The position numbers and the translations under genes were made by a program. This document shows, one piece after another, positions 25,624 through 33,422 of a DNA stretch of 40,003 nucleotides (within the stretch, counting starts at the first letter, position 1; each line of letters opens with the position of its first letter). The stretch lies in NCBI GenBank assembly GCA_900319075.1, contig ONMZ01000029.1, positions 1 to 40,003 on the forward strand, written 5' to 3'. Under the pieces are notes generated by a model that worked only from the letters and a program-made list of their open reading frames with translations, was not told where the DNA came from and searched no databases. The stretch comes from an uncultured Eubacteriales bacterium (lineage in GTDB: Bacteria; Bacillota; Clostridia; Oscillospirales; Ruminococcaceae).

Positions 25624-26928
25624 ATGAGAGACTATGCAACCCAAATGGACGCAGCTAAAAAGGGGATAATAACTCCCGAAATGAAAATAGTTGCCAAGAA
25701 GGAGTACCGCACCGAGGAGGAGATAAGAGACCTTGTGGCAAAAGGACAAGTGGCGATCTGCGCCAATAAGCTCCATAAGTGCATCGACCCCGAGGGCGTA
25801 GGCTCAATGCTTCGCACTAAGATCAATGTGAACCTTGGTGTTTCCCGTGACTGTAAGGACTATGACGTTGAGATGAAAAAGGTTCAGGCGGCTGTGGATA
25901 TGGGCGCAGAGGCAATAATGGACCTTTCATCGCACGGCAACACCCAGCCTTTCCGCAGAAAACTGACCGGCGAGTGCAAAGCCATGATAGGCACTGTCCC
26001 TGTTTACGACAGCGTTATCCATTACCAGCGTGACCTTGCCACTCTGACCGCTAAGGATCTTATCGACGTGGTAAGGCTCCACGCACAGGACGGAGTGGAC
26101 TTTGTGACCCTGCACTGCGGAATAACAAGAAAGACCATCGACCAGATAAAGACTCATAAGCGCAAAATGAATATCGTATCCCGTGGCGGCTCTCTGATCT
26201 TTGCCTGGATGAGCATGACCGGGGAGGAAAACCCCTTTTATGAGTACTTTGACGAGATCCTTGACATCTGCCGTGAGTATGATGTGACGATCTCCCTGGG
26301 TGATGCCTGCCGTCCGGGCTGCCTCGCAGATGCAAGTGATGTTTGCCAGATAGAGGAGCTGGTGCGCCTTGGCGAGCTGACAAAACGAGCTTGGGCAAAG
26401 GATGTCCAGGTCATGATCGAAGGCCCCGGACATATGCCCCTTGACCAGATCGAGGCGAATATGAAGATCCAGCAGACGATCTGTATGGGTGCGCCTTTCT
26501 ATGTTCTGGGACCTTTGGTAACTGACATCGCACCGGGCTATGACCACATAACCTCTGCCATCGGCGGCGCAGTTGCAGCCTCCGCAGGAGCAGCATTCCT
26601 GTGCTACGTTACCCCTGCCGAGCACCTTGCGCTTCCAAATGTCGACGACGTAAAACAAGGCATTATCGCCTCACGGATCGCTGCACACGCTGCGGATATC
26701 GCAAAGCATATCCCTCACGCCCGTGATATTGACGACCGGATGGCTGACGCACGCCGTACCTTTGACTGGGATAAACAGTGGGAGTGTTCCATCGACCCCG
26801 AAACAGCCAAAGCTATCCGTGACAGCCGTGCCCCCGAGCATGAGGATACCTGCTCCATGTGCGGAAAGTTCTGCGCCGTAAGAAGCATGAACAAGGCACT
26901 TGCAGGAGAATATATCGATATCCTTTGA
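25624..26928 (+). CDS. thiC: phosphomethylpyrimidine synthase ThiC
   Basis: 434 residues, the short anaerobe-type ThiC without the long N-terminal domain of the enterobacterial enzyme. It rearranges aminoimidazole ribotide to HMP-phosphate using a [4Fe-4S] cluster and S-adenosylmethionine. Seen: [88 protein letters not shown], and the C-terminal cluster motif with Cys410, Cys413 and Cys417 (C-x2-C-x3-C). The start is the ATG at 25624, 9 nt after AAAGGA and one base after the thiD stop; upstream in-frame codons lie inside thiD. It ends before a bidirectional terminator. Confidence 0.96.
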   Translation: MRDYATQMDAAKKGIITPEMKIVAKKEYRTEEEIRDLVAKGQVAICANKLHKCIDPEGVGSMLRTKINVNLGVSRDCKDYDVEMKKVQAAVDMGAEAIMDLSSHGNTQPFRRKLTGECKAMIGTVPVYDSVIHYQRDLATLTAKDLIDVVRLHAQDGVDFVTLHCGITRKTIDQIKTHKRKMNIVSRGGSLIFAWMSMTGEENPFYEYFDEILDICREYDVTISLGDACRPGCLADASDVCQIEELVRLGELTKRAWAKDVQVMIEGPGHMPLDQIEANMKIQQTICMGAPFYVLGPLVTDIAPGYDHITSAIGGAVAASAGAAFLCYVTPAEHLALPNVDDVKQGIIASRIAAHAADIAKHIPHARDIDDRMADARRTFDWDKQWECSIDPETAKAIRDSRAPEHEDTCSMCGKFCAVRSMNKALAGEYIDIL

Positions 26929-26972
26929 GCCGGCGCTGCGTGTGAATTGTAATATCACAGCAAGCATTAAAT

Positions 26973-27015
26973 AAAAAGGAGCCTGTCTGCATTCCTTTGC
27001 AGATAAGCTCCTTTT
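26973..27015. terminator. bidirectional terminator between thiC and nadE
   Basis: AAAAGGAGC / GCTCCTTTT with an inner TCTGCA / TGCAGA stem. T runs on both strands serve thiC (+) and nadE (-), which converge here. Confidence 0.85.
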
Positions 27016-27027
27016 GTTTTTCTCGAT

Positions 27028-27765
27028 TTACATTTTCGGTTCAAAGCTTGGCATAAGCTGAAGCTTAAACAGGTTCATCTCGTGCTTGCGGTCGATAAGA
27101 GCCTTTGTCTTTTCGTCCTCGCAAACTCCCGTGCGGATATACTTGTCAAGCACAGCGTATGTGAAACCAAGATTGTCCTCGTCCGTCTTGCCCGAAAGCC
27201 CGTCCGACGGCACCTTTTCCACTAAGTCAATGGGCAGCCCCAGCTCCTTGCCTATCTGCTTTACCTCCGTAACCGTAAGGTGCGAAAGGGGGCTGAAATC
27301 TCCCACCGAGTCACCGTATCTGGTGGAATACCCCACCCAGTCCTCTGAAAGATTGCAGGTGTTCACCACACGACCGTTGCAGCACTGGCTCACAGCATAG
27401 ACCGTTGACATTCTCAGCCTTGGAGCAAGGTTCACCCGTGCCTGCTCGGTCAGTTCAAGATCCTTTGTGATAGCCCCCACGATCCCGTCAAAGCCCTCTT
27501 TGATGTTCACCGTGTAGCTTTTGATCCCCAGATGCGCCACCAGCTTTTGTGCGTCCGCAATGTCACTTTGCACCCCGTTTGGCATAAGCACACCAATGAC
27601 CCTGTCCTTTCCAAGAGCCTTTACGCAAAGCGCAGCCGCCACCGACGAGTCCTTTCCGCCGGAGATCCCAAGCACAGCGTTACAGCCCTTGCCGTTTTTC
27701 TCAAAGAAATCCACTATCCAGTCGCAAGCCTGCTCAATAACGTCCTTAACATCAAATTCTTTCAT
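27028..27765 (-). CDS. nadE: NAD+ synthetase (ammonia-type)
   Basis: 245 residues. Converts deamido-NAD+ to NAD+ with ATP. PP-loop motif LGISGGKDSS at residues 33-42; GVLMPNG, RVVNTCNLSEDWVGYSTRYGD and GDFSPLSHLTVTEVKQIG are typical of NadE. There is no N-terminal glutaminase (nitrilase) domain, so free ammonia or a partner must supply nitrogen. The ATG at 27765 follows AAGGATA. It is the last gene of a minus-strand run (permease, ATPase, LRR protein, nadE), 29 bp after the LRR gene. Confidence 0.94.
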   Translation of the reverse strand: MKEFDVKDVIEQACDWIVDFFEKNGKGCNAVLGISGGKDSSVAAALCVKALGKDRVIGVLMPNGVQSDIADAQKLVAHLGIKSYTVNIKEGFDGIVGAITKDLELTEQARVNLAPRLRMSTVYAVSQCCNGRVVNTCNLSEDWVGYSTRYGDSVGDFSPLSHLTVTEVKQIGKELGLPIDLVEKVPSDGLSGKTDEDNLGFTYAVLDKYIRTGVCEDEKTKALIDRKHEMNLFKLQLMPSFEPKM

Positions 27766-27794
27766 TATCCTTACCTCGCTTTTTGCCGGAGCCG

Positions 27795-28286
27795 TTACCC
27801 CAGCGTCTCTCCGAACAGATCCTCGCCCAATACAGCGTGCTCTGCACCTTCTATAACAATGCCCTTGTCACAGCCGCAGAAAGCGTAGCTGTGTATTTTT
27901 TTCACATTTCCCAGAAACGTTACCTTTTTAAGCTCCCTGCACTGCTTGAATGTAAAGGGAGCCACCGTCTCCACCCCCGGGGGTATTATAAGCTCCTCAA
28001 AGCTGCTTCTTGTAAAAGCGTAAGACCAGATCGAGCGGAGATCTTTTGGCAATTTGATCTGCCGCAGATTTTCGCACCCGTCAAACACAAATTCTCCAAT
28101 GTCTGTCACACAGTCCGGGATAACAACGCTTTTTATCTCTGTGTGCCCCTTGAACAGCCTGTCAAAAAGTATCGTGACCGGTCTGCCCAGGAATACAGGC
28201 GGTATGACCACATTTTCCTCGTCGCCCTTATAGCCGCACACGGTGTAACATTCGTCCTGAGTGAGCATATATTCAAATTCCTGCAT
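27795..28286 (-). CDS. small BspA-type leucine-rich-repeat protein
   Basis: 163 residues. The middle and C-terminal parts are made of LRR_5 (BspA-like) units of about 23 residues: IKSVVIPDCVTDIGEFVFDG, LRQIKLPKDLRSIWSYAFTR, FEELIIPPGVETVAPFTFKQ, LKKVTFLGNVKKIHSYAFCG. There is no signal peptide or membrane segment, so it should stay in the cytoplasm, unlike large secreted BspA proteins. The start at 28286 has a strong GGGAGGAG. It lies 17 bp after the ABC ATPase gene and 29 bp before nadE, so it is probably co-transcribed. Function unknown; LRR modules usually bind proteins. Confidence 0.75.
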   Translation of the reverse strand: MQEFEYMLTQDECYTVCGYKGDEENVVIPPVFLGRPVTILFDRLFKGHTEIKSVVIPDCVTDIGEFVFDGCENLRQIKLPKDLRSIWSYAFTRSSFEELIIPPGVETVAPFTFKQCRELKKVTFLGNVKKIHSYAFCGCDKGIVIEGAEHAVLGEDLFGETLG

Positions 28287-28303
28287 CTTCTCCTCCCGGA
28301 TAT

Positions 28304-29068
28304 TCAGTCCTTGAATCTTGCAAGGAATTGTTTTGTCCTCTCGTTGCGGGTGTTTCCGAAAAGCTCCTGTGGAGAGCCCTCCTCAACGATATATCCATCG
28401 TCCATGAAAATAACATGGTTTGCAACGTCCCTTGCAAAAGCCATCTCGTGGGTAACAATGACCATGGTCATCTTTTCCTTTGCAAGTTCCTTTATGACCT
28501 TTAGTATTTCCCCCGTAAGCTCCGGGTCAAGCGCCGAAGTTGGCTCGTCAAAAAACAGGATCTTGGGGTTAAGTGCCAAAGCCCTTGCAATGGAAACTCT
28601 CTGCTGCTGACCTCCCGAAAGCTCGCAGGGATATGCCTTTTCCTTGCCAGTAAGCCCCATCTTCGCCAAAAGTTCGTCTGCCTTTTTCCTTGCCTCGTCC
28701 TTTGGCATTTTAAGTACGTGGATAGGAGCGCCTGTAATGTTTGTCATAACGTTCTGGTGGGGGAAAAGGTTGAAGTTCTGAAAAACCAGCCCGATCTTCA
28801 GCCTTATCTCACGCAGCTCTTTTTTGGAAGCGTAAACCACCCTGCCTTTTTCCTTGTCGGTGTAAAACATTCTTGTCCCGTCTACGGTTATCTCTCCGCC
28901 GTCTGCCTTTTCAAGCTGGTTGATGCACCGCAAAAGGGTAGACTTACCGCTTCCCGAAGGACCGATGATAGCCACCACCTGTCCCTGCTCAACGTCAAAT
29001 GAAATGTCCTTGAGAACTTTCAGCTTGTCAAAGTTCTTAACAATGTTTCTGACCTCCAGAATAGCCAA
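28304..29068 (-). CDS. polar amino acid ABC transporter ATP-binding protein (GlnQ-like)
   Basis: 254 residues, complete. Walker A GPSGSGKST at residues 36-44, Q-loop VFQNFNLFPHQNV, signature LSGGQ at 150-154, Walker B ILFFDE at 170-175, H-loop VTHEMAFA. The FNLFPHxxVMxN segment and length mark the polar amino acid (GlnQ/HisP) subfamily. It drives uptake with the permease 12 bp upstream. It has an insertion relative to the shortest members (TRMFYTDKEKGRVVYASKKE), seen in some clostridial homologues. No substrate-binding protein gene is in the window, so the substrate cannot be told. Confidence 0.92.
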   Translation of the reverse strand: MAILEVRNIVKNFDKLKVLKDISFDVEQGQVVAIIGPSGSGKSTLLRCINQLEKADGGEITVDGTRMFYTDKEKGRVVYASKKELREIRLKIGLVFQNFNLFPHQNVMTNITGAPIHVLKMPKDEARKKADELLAKMGLTGKEKAYPCELSGGQQQRVSIARALALNPKILFFDEPTSALDPELTGEILKVIKELAKEKMTMVIVTHEMAFARDVANHVIFMDDGYIVEEGSPQELFGNTRNERTKQFLARFKD

Positions 29069-29080
29069 CCCGATCCCTCC

Positions 29081-29794
29081 TTACTTGTAATAATCGAATT
29101 TCTTTTCTATGACCGCAAACGCCACCGTTACCACAGCGTTCATAACGAAATAGAATACACCCACTATGAAAAGAGGGATTATTGAGCTGTATGTGTTCAT
29201 CTGCTGCTTAGCCTTCATGGTTATCTCGGCGTAAGCGATAATGTTAGCCAGCGAGGTATCCTTGATAAGGGTGATGACCTCGTTTGAAGTGGCAGGTATC
29301 ACCCGCTTTGTGACCTGGGGAAGTATTATCCTGAAAAACGTCTGCATCCTTGTCATGCCCAGCATGGAAGCCGCCTCGTACTGCCCCTTTGGGATAGAGT
29401 CCACACCGCCTCTGAATATCTCTGCAAAATAAGCCGCATAGTTAAGCACAAAAGCTATGCACAATGCAGTGAACATATAGCTGTCGCTTCGTGTGTCAAT
29501 GTTATTTATAAAGTCTGCAAAAAATCCCTGAGAGCCGTCTTTTTGCATACCCGCCTTCAGCATGGGCACAGCGTAGTACACCACGATTATCTGAAGCATA
29601 AGGGGAGTGCCACGCATGATAAGTATGTAAAGGTTCGTAAGCCACGCCACAGGCTTGAAGCGGCACTTTTTCAGAAGTGTCACCAGCATACCCACCGGAA
29701 TGGACAGCAAAAGCGTTACCGCAAAAAGCTTCAGGGTGTTGGGCAGATATTCAAGAAGAATGCCCGTGACCTTTTTTATAGATTCCCAATCCAT
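29081..29794 (-). CDS. polar amino acid ABC transporter permease (HisM/GlnP family)
   Basis: 237 residues with about five membrane segments. N-terminal LLEYLPNTLKLFAVTLLLSI and YILIMRGTPLMLQI are the classic start of His/Glu/Gln/Arg permeases. The EAA-type cytoplasmic loop reads YEAASMLGMTRMQTFFRIILPQ (RIILPQ conserved). An extra loop near 85-100 (GSQGFFADFINNIDTRSD) is a little long. It is first in the minus-strand run and is driven by the promoter at 29845-29873. The partner ATPase follows after 12 bp; the binding protein must be elsewhere. Confidence 0.92.
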   Translation of the reverse strand: MDWESIKKVTGILLEYLPNTLKLFAVTLLLSIPVGMLVTLLKKCRFKPVAWLTNLYILIMRGTPLMLQIIVVYYAVPMLKAGMQKDGSQGFFADFINNIDTRSDSYMFTALCIAFVLNYAAYFAEIFRGGVDSIPKGQYEAASMLGMTRMQTFFRIILPQVTKRVIPATSNEVITLIKDTSLANIIAYAEITMKAKQQMNTYSSIIPLFIVGVFYFVMNAVVTVAFAVIEKKFDYYK

Positions 29795-29844
29795 TGTTAC
29801 ACCACCAGTTTACTGTTTGTGCTTTACCGCACTAATATGATAAT

Positions 29845-29873
29845 ATTATACTACATAGATAAAGCTATGTCAA
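29845..29873 (-). promoter_or_regulatory. promoter of the ABC transporter-LRR-nadE run
   Basis: On the minus strand: TTGACA (29873-29868), 17-nt spacer, TATAAT (29850-29845), a near-consensus sigma-A promoter about 50 nt before the permease start. Confidence 0.8.
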
Positions 29874-29926
29874 ATCCTGTTACCCCTGCCCGGGCAAATA
29901 TTCATTATAGACCGAAAAACCGCCCC

Positions 29927-29957
29927 AAAAACAAAAAGCCGCCCAAAGGACGGCTCA
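29927..29957 (-). terminator. rpsT-type terminator, second copy
   Basis: Identical over 31 bases to 30118-30148. On the minus strand it reads AGCCGTCC-TTT-GGGCGGCT followed by TTTTTGTTTTT, a strong intrinsic terminator. The two copies lie in direct orientation around a 160-bp segment. Confidence 0.85.
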
Positions 29958-30117
29958 GTCTGTCGATAAACTATAAAAGTAATAATTATATGACCCAAGG
30001 GGTTTTAGGGTGGGCACTGCCTTGCATAGCAAGGCTGGGAAAGCCCCATAATCAGGGCGAGCGTGACTCTTTTTGGTTCAGCCTTCAGCCCACCGCATCA
30101 CCCACAATGGAGCTTTT
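29958..30117 (-). other. structured segment between twin terminators, possible small RNA
   Basis: It has no gene. On the minus strand GGTGGGC pairs with GCCCACC and, nested inside, AAGGCTG pairs with CAGCCTT; a smaller CCTTGC-TAT-GCAAGG hairpin lies within. A structured transcript ending at the 29927 terminator is possible, but I see no clear promoter of its own and it matches no RNA family I know. Confidence 0.35.
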
Positions 30118-30148
30118 AAAAACAAAAAGCCGCCCAAAGGACGGCTCA
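30118..30148 (-). terminator. terminator of rpsT
   Basis: On the minus strand AGCCGTCC-TTT-GGGCGGCT followed by TTTTTGTTTTT, 22 bp after the rpsT stop. The first of two identical 31-bp copies. Confidence 0.88.
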
Positions 30149-30169
30149 AAATATCTTACGCTATATGGC

Positions 30170-30421
30170 TCAGCCCAGCTTCTTTGCCAGCTGTGACTTC
30201 TTTCTTGCAGCCTTGTTTTTGTGCATGATTCCCTTTGTGCAAGCCATATCTACCTTTTTGATAGCTGCCTTAACGACCTCTTCCTTGTTGTCTGCGTTGT
30301 CGATAACAGCAGCATCTGCCTTCTTCAGAGCGGTTTTAAGATCGGACTTGATAGCCTTGTTTCTGGCGGTCTTTGTCTGAATTACCTTTACCCTCTTCTT
30401 AGCGGATTTGATGTTTGGCAT
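30170..30421 (-). CDS. rpsT: 30S ribosomal protein S20
   Basis: 83 residues, normal length and very basic. N-terminal [20 protein letters not shown] and the [18 protein letters not shown] region are diagnostic, and the C-terminal [20 protein letters not shown] is conserved. It binds 16S rRNA in the body of the small subunit. It has an AGGAGG 7 nt before the ATG, its own promoter at 30526-30554, a leader of about 95 nt, and a terminator after the stop. It is divergent from gpr. Confidence 0.97.
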   Translation of the reverse strand: MPNIKSAKKRVKVIQTKTARNKAIKSDLKTALKKADAAVIDNADNKEEVVKAAIKKVDMACTKGIMHKNKAARKKSQLAKKLG

Positions 30422-30525
30422 ACTGACACCTCCTGATCCTTGTGAATAAAAATGTACTTATTTGGATAAGTTAGCTACAGACTGAGAGGAGATGCAGCTA
30501 CCCTAATAAACAAGCCTTGCATAAT

Positions 30526-30554
30526 ATTTTAGCACATTCCTTTATGAATTGCAA
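30526..30554 (-). promoter_or_regulatory. promoter of rpsT
   Basis: On the minus strand: TTGCAA (30554-30549), 17-nt spacer, TAAAAT (30531-30526). Confidence 0.7.
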
Positions 30555-30594
30555 GCATTTTTTGCAAAAAAAATCACTAATTTTGCCTCAGCCT

Positions 30595-30624
30595 GCATGA
30601 ATTAAGTGAACAAAGTGCACTAAA
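30595..30624 (+). promoter_or_regulatory. possible forespore (sigma-G-like) promoter of gpr
   Basis: GCATGA (30595-30600), 17-nt spacer, CACTAAA (30618-30624). The -35 fits the sigma-G consensus well and the -10 only partly. The idea rests mostly on gpr being a forespore gene in known spore formers; no good sigma-A promoter is seen. Confidence 0.3.
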
Positions 30625-30665
30625 ACCGCAGTTTTATAAGATCAAGCGAAAGGAAGGGAAGCTAA

Positions 30666-31490
30666 ATGTCCCTGCGTACCGACCTGGCACAAGAAGCTAT
30701 ACTGACCCCGGGCAAAGCCGCTGACCGAGGGTTTACCACCTCCTGCCTTGTAAACGAGCAGGCAGGCGTGAAAATAACCCGGACACATATCCACGACCCC
30801 GCCGCTGCAAGCGCCATAGGCAAACTCCCCGGCAGATATGTTACCATGCAGTTCTCACAAACCCTTGATAATTACAGCGACAGCTTCAAACTCCGCTCAA
30901 AGCTCCTTGCCGGCGAGCTTTCAAGGCTTTTCGGCAAGCACCGCCGTATCCTTGTTGCCGGCCTTGGAAATGTCCATATCACACCCGATGCCCTGGGAAC
31001 TTTGTGTGCCGAAAAGGTCTTTGCCACAAGACATATAAAACGCCACGCACCCCGCCTTTATTCCCAAGGCCTTGGCGAGGTGACCGTCATCGTCCCCGGA
31101 GTGCTGGGCCAGACGGGTATCGAAGCCTGCGACCTTGTAAAAGCCGTCTGCCGTAAGGTCGATGCCGACGGCGTTATCGCCGTAGATGCCCTTGCCTGCC
31201 GTGATATTCAAAGCCTTGGCTCGGTGATCCAGCTTACCGATACGGGCATCTCTCCCGGAAGCGGAGTGGAAAACGCAAGAAAAGAACTCTCCCCGGCCAC
31301 CCTGGGGATCCCCTGCGTAGCCCTGGGGGTGCCCACCGTTACCGACTGCCGCCGTGAGGGCTCTGTCCTGATGATCTCCCCCCGTACAATAGATAAACTG
31401 GTGGAAAATGCCGCCGATTATATTTCCATGGCAATAAATCTTGCCCTCCACCCCGGTCTGAACTTTGAAGAGATCCGCTCTTTGGTGTAA
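30666..31490 (+). CDS. gpr: germination protease GPR
   Basis: 274 residues. GPR degrades the small acid-soluble proteins that coat spore DNA when the spore germinates; it is made as an inactive zymogen in the forespore. Recognised from MSLRTDLAQEA, VAGLGNVHITPDALG (Asp108), VTVIVPGVLGQTGIEA, AVDALACRDIQSLGSVIQLTDTGISPGSGV (Asp174) and LGIPCVALGVPTVTD. The two aspartates sit in the positions of the family's aspartic-type active site. It is shorter than the Bacillus enzyme (about 370), lacking inserted loops and C-terminal extra sequence; clostridial forms are also shorter. GGAAGGGAAG precedes the ATG. It is evidence that this organism forms spores. Confidence 0.93.
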   Translation: MSLRTDLAQEAILTPGKAADRGFTTSCLVNEQAGVKITRTHIHDPAAASAIGKLPGRYVTMQFSQTLDNYSDSFKLRSKLLAGELSRLFGKHRRILVAGLGNVHITPDALGTLCAEKVFATRHIKRHAPRLYSQGLGEVTVIVPGVLGQTGIEACDLVKAVCRKVDADGVIAVDALACRDIQSLGSVIQLTDTGISPGSGVENARKELSPATLGIPCVALGVPTVTDCRREGSVLMISPRTIDKLVENAADYISMAINLALHPGLNFEEIRSLV

Positions 31491-31625
31491 AAATGACCTT
31501 TCCGCCGTTTTTTTGTAATAAAAACATAAACTCTTCGCCCTTTATCATAAAACTATCACATTAAACAGTATAATAATAGTTGAACATGATGATTTTGAAA
31601 GTAAGTTTTTTTGGAGGTCTGAAAA

Positions 31626-33089
31626 ATGAGCGAATTCAATAATAATTATCACAGCGGATATGAGCCTGAAAACGACAGCGTTTCCGGCAGCTTTTCAAGA
31701 CCAAATACCAATAGCTATTCATCCTCAAGATATAATAGCTTCTCCGACAGCTCCGGCTATACCAACTTCAACCAGCAGGGAAATGCCAACGAGTTTTATT
31801 ATTCCCCTCATAAGCCATCGGCAGGCAAAGGAAAAAAAGCCCTTACCGCAATAATCGCCGTTTTGAGCATAATTGCCCTGGGTACGACTTCAATAGTCTG
31901 CTATACCCTTATAACCGGCAATAACCCTGTCTCACCCCAGACCGCTGCCAGCGCCAAGGCGGACGAAAACGAAAGCAAAGCCGAGGATGACTCTGCCGGC
32001 GGCGACGATTCCTCAAAGATAGACAGGAAAAATCTCCCCACCCTGGCTCAGCTTGCGACCCCCTCCGATGCAATGGCTATCCCGGATATAGTGACAAAAG
32101 TATCGCCCTCCGTTGTGGGAGTATCCTGTATCCTTTCCCAGGGCACAGCCACAGGAAGCGGGATAATCATGAGTGCGGACGGCTATATAATAACCAACGC
32201 CCACGTTGTTGACGGAGCAAAATCCGTTTCTGTCCTTCTTCCCAAGTCCTATGCCAAAAACAGCAGCACCAAGGAGGAAGATCTGACCTATAAAGCCACC
32301 ATCGTCGGAAAGGATACCCAGACCGACATCGCCGTTTTGAAAATAGACGCAAAGGACCTTACCGCCTGCGAGTTTGGCAAGTCCTCTGAAATAAAGGTGG
32401 GAGAAATATCTATCGTTATCGGAAACCCCCTGGGATTTTCCCTGGCAAACTCCGTTACCTCGGGTATAATCTCCGCCAAGGACAGAGTCCTCACCGTCCA
32501 GGACAGGACCATGAACCTTATCCAGACCGATGCCTCCATAAATAACGGAAACTCCGGCGGTCCGCTGATAAATGCCTACGGACAGGTCATCGGCATAACC
32601 TCCGCAAAGGTATCCTCTACCTACGGCGAAGGCCTTGGCTTTGCGATCCCCATAGACGAGGCAATGCCTGTGATAAAGAGCCTTATGGAGAACGGCTACG
32701 TTAAAAGACCAAGCCTTGGTGTTGCCGGAAGAAACGTATCTGCCACCTATGCCGAGTATTATAATATACCCAGAGGCTACCAGGTCGTTACCGTTACCAA
32801 GGGCAGCGGTGCCGAAAAAGCAGGCGTTAAGCCAAACGACATCATAATCGGTATAAACGATACCTCCGTTTCCACCCTTGGAGAGCTGAACGTGGTAAAG
32901 AATAAGTGTAAGATCGGCGATACCGTAAAGCTTACCATTTACCGTGACGGCAAGATGATAGATCTCAACGTTACCCTTGACGAGGCAAAAAGCTCCGAAG
33001 AGGATACCACAAAGTCAAGCGAAAGAGACTATTCCCAGCAGTATAAAAGCTATTCCGACCTGTTCAGAGACTATCTCAACAACTTCTGA
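31626..33089 (+). CDS. htrA: HtrA/DegP-like membrane serine protease with PDZ domain
   Basis: 487 residues. An N-terminal cytoplasmic region of about 68 residues is rich in Ser, Asn and Tyr. A transmembrane segment follows (about 71-96, ALTAIIAVLSIIALGTTSIV), then an acidic linker, then a trypsin-like domain with His193 (NAHVVDG), Asp234 (TDIAVLKID) and Ser310 (GNSGGPL). A C-terminal PDZ domain (about 360-455, LGVAGRNV..., GSGAEKAGVKPNDIIIGI) completes it. Family role: quality control of misfolded proteins outside the membrane. It has a good RBS (GGAGG) before 31626. A TATAAT lies at 31569-31574, but its -35 is poor. The low-complexity tail at the N-terminus is common in Firmicutes HtrA. A terminator follows at 33105. 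Confidence 0.93.
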   Translation: MSEFNNNYHSGYEPENDSVSGSFSRPNTNSYSSSRYNSFSDSSGYTNFNQQGNANEFYYSPHKPSAGKGKKALTAIIAVLSIIALGTTSIVCYTLITGNNPVSPQTAASAKADENESKAEDDSAGGDDSSKIDRKNLPTLAQLATPSDAMAIPDIVTKVSPSVVGVSCILSQGTATGSGIIMSADGYIITNAHVVDGAKSVSVLLPKSYAKNSSTKEEDLTYKATIVGKDTQTDIAVLKIDAKDLTACEFGKSSEIKVGEISIVIGNPLGFSLANSVTSGIISAKDRVLTVQDRTMNLIQTDASINNGNSGGPLINAYGQVIGITSAKVSSTYGEGLGFAIPIDEAMPVIKSLMENGYVKRPSLGVAGRNVSATYAEYYNIPRGYQVVTVTKGSGAEKAGVKPNDIIIGINDTSVSTLGELNVVKNKCKIGDTVKLTIYRDGKMIDLNVTLDEAKSSEEDTTKSSERDYSQQYKSYSDLFRDYLNNF

Positions 33090-33104
33090 TAATATCCCCC
33101 CCTT

Positions 33105-33134
33105 CCCCTGTCCGGTGCGGACAGGGGATTTTTT
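33105..33134 (+). terminator. terminator of htrA
   Basis: Perfect 10-bp stem CCCCTGTCCG / CGGACAGGGG with loop GTG, followed by ATTTTTTG. Confidence 0.9.
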
Positions 33135-33203
33135 GTGCCCCTTTCACAGCCGGCGGCATATAATGTTACTGCATAACACTATAATAAAAAGGAGTGAACA
33201 CTC

Positions 33204-33413
33204 TTGAATACAACGCTTATACCCATGACCTCCATAACCTATGCCATGAAAGCCAAAAAGCTGCTCAACTCCCGTGGAGTCTATTGCGAGATACAGCGTA
33301 CCCCCTCCGGGCTCTCAAGCGGCTGCGGATATAGTATAAGGGTAAAGGATCTCTCCCTTGCCCTGAGCTTGCTTGAAAAGAATAATATGCCCCATAAACC
33401 CCTTGACCGATAG
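33204..33413 (+). CDS. DUF3343 protein (putative Se/S carrier-like)
   Basis: 69 residues. It matches the small DUF3343 family: N-terminal hydrophobic strand with T-S-I-T-Y-A-M-K-A-K-K-L-L, then a basic region and SSGCGYSIRV, with one conserved-looking Cys in GCGYS. Family members often sit next to cysteine-desulfurase-like proteins and selenium or sulfur genes, as here, which suggests a sulfur or selenium relay role. This is not proven. The start is a TTG at 33204 with AAGGAG 9 nt upstream; no better start exists. The class V aminotransferase begins 9 bp after its stop, so the pair is one unit. Confidence 0.8.
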   Translation: MNTTLIPMTSITYAMKAKKLLNSRGVYCEIQRTPSGLSSGCGYSIRVKDLSLALSLLEKNNMPHKPLDR

Positions 33414-33422
33414 GAGATAATT

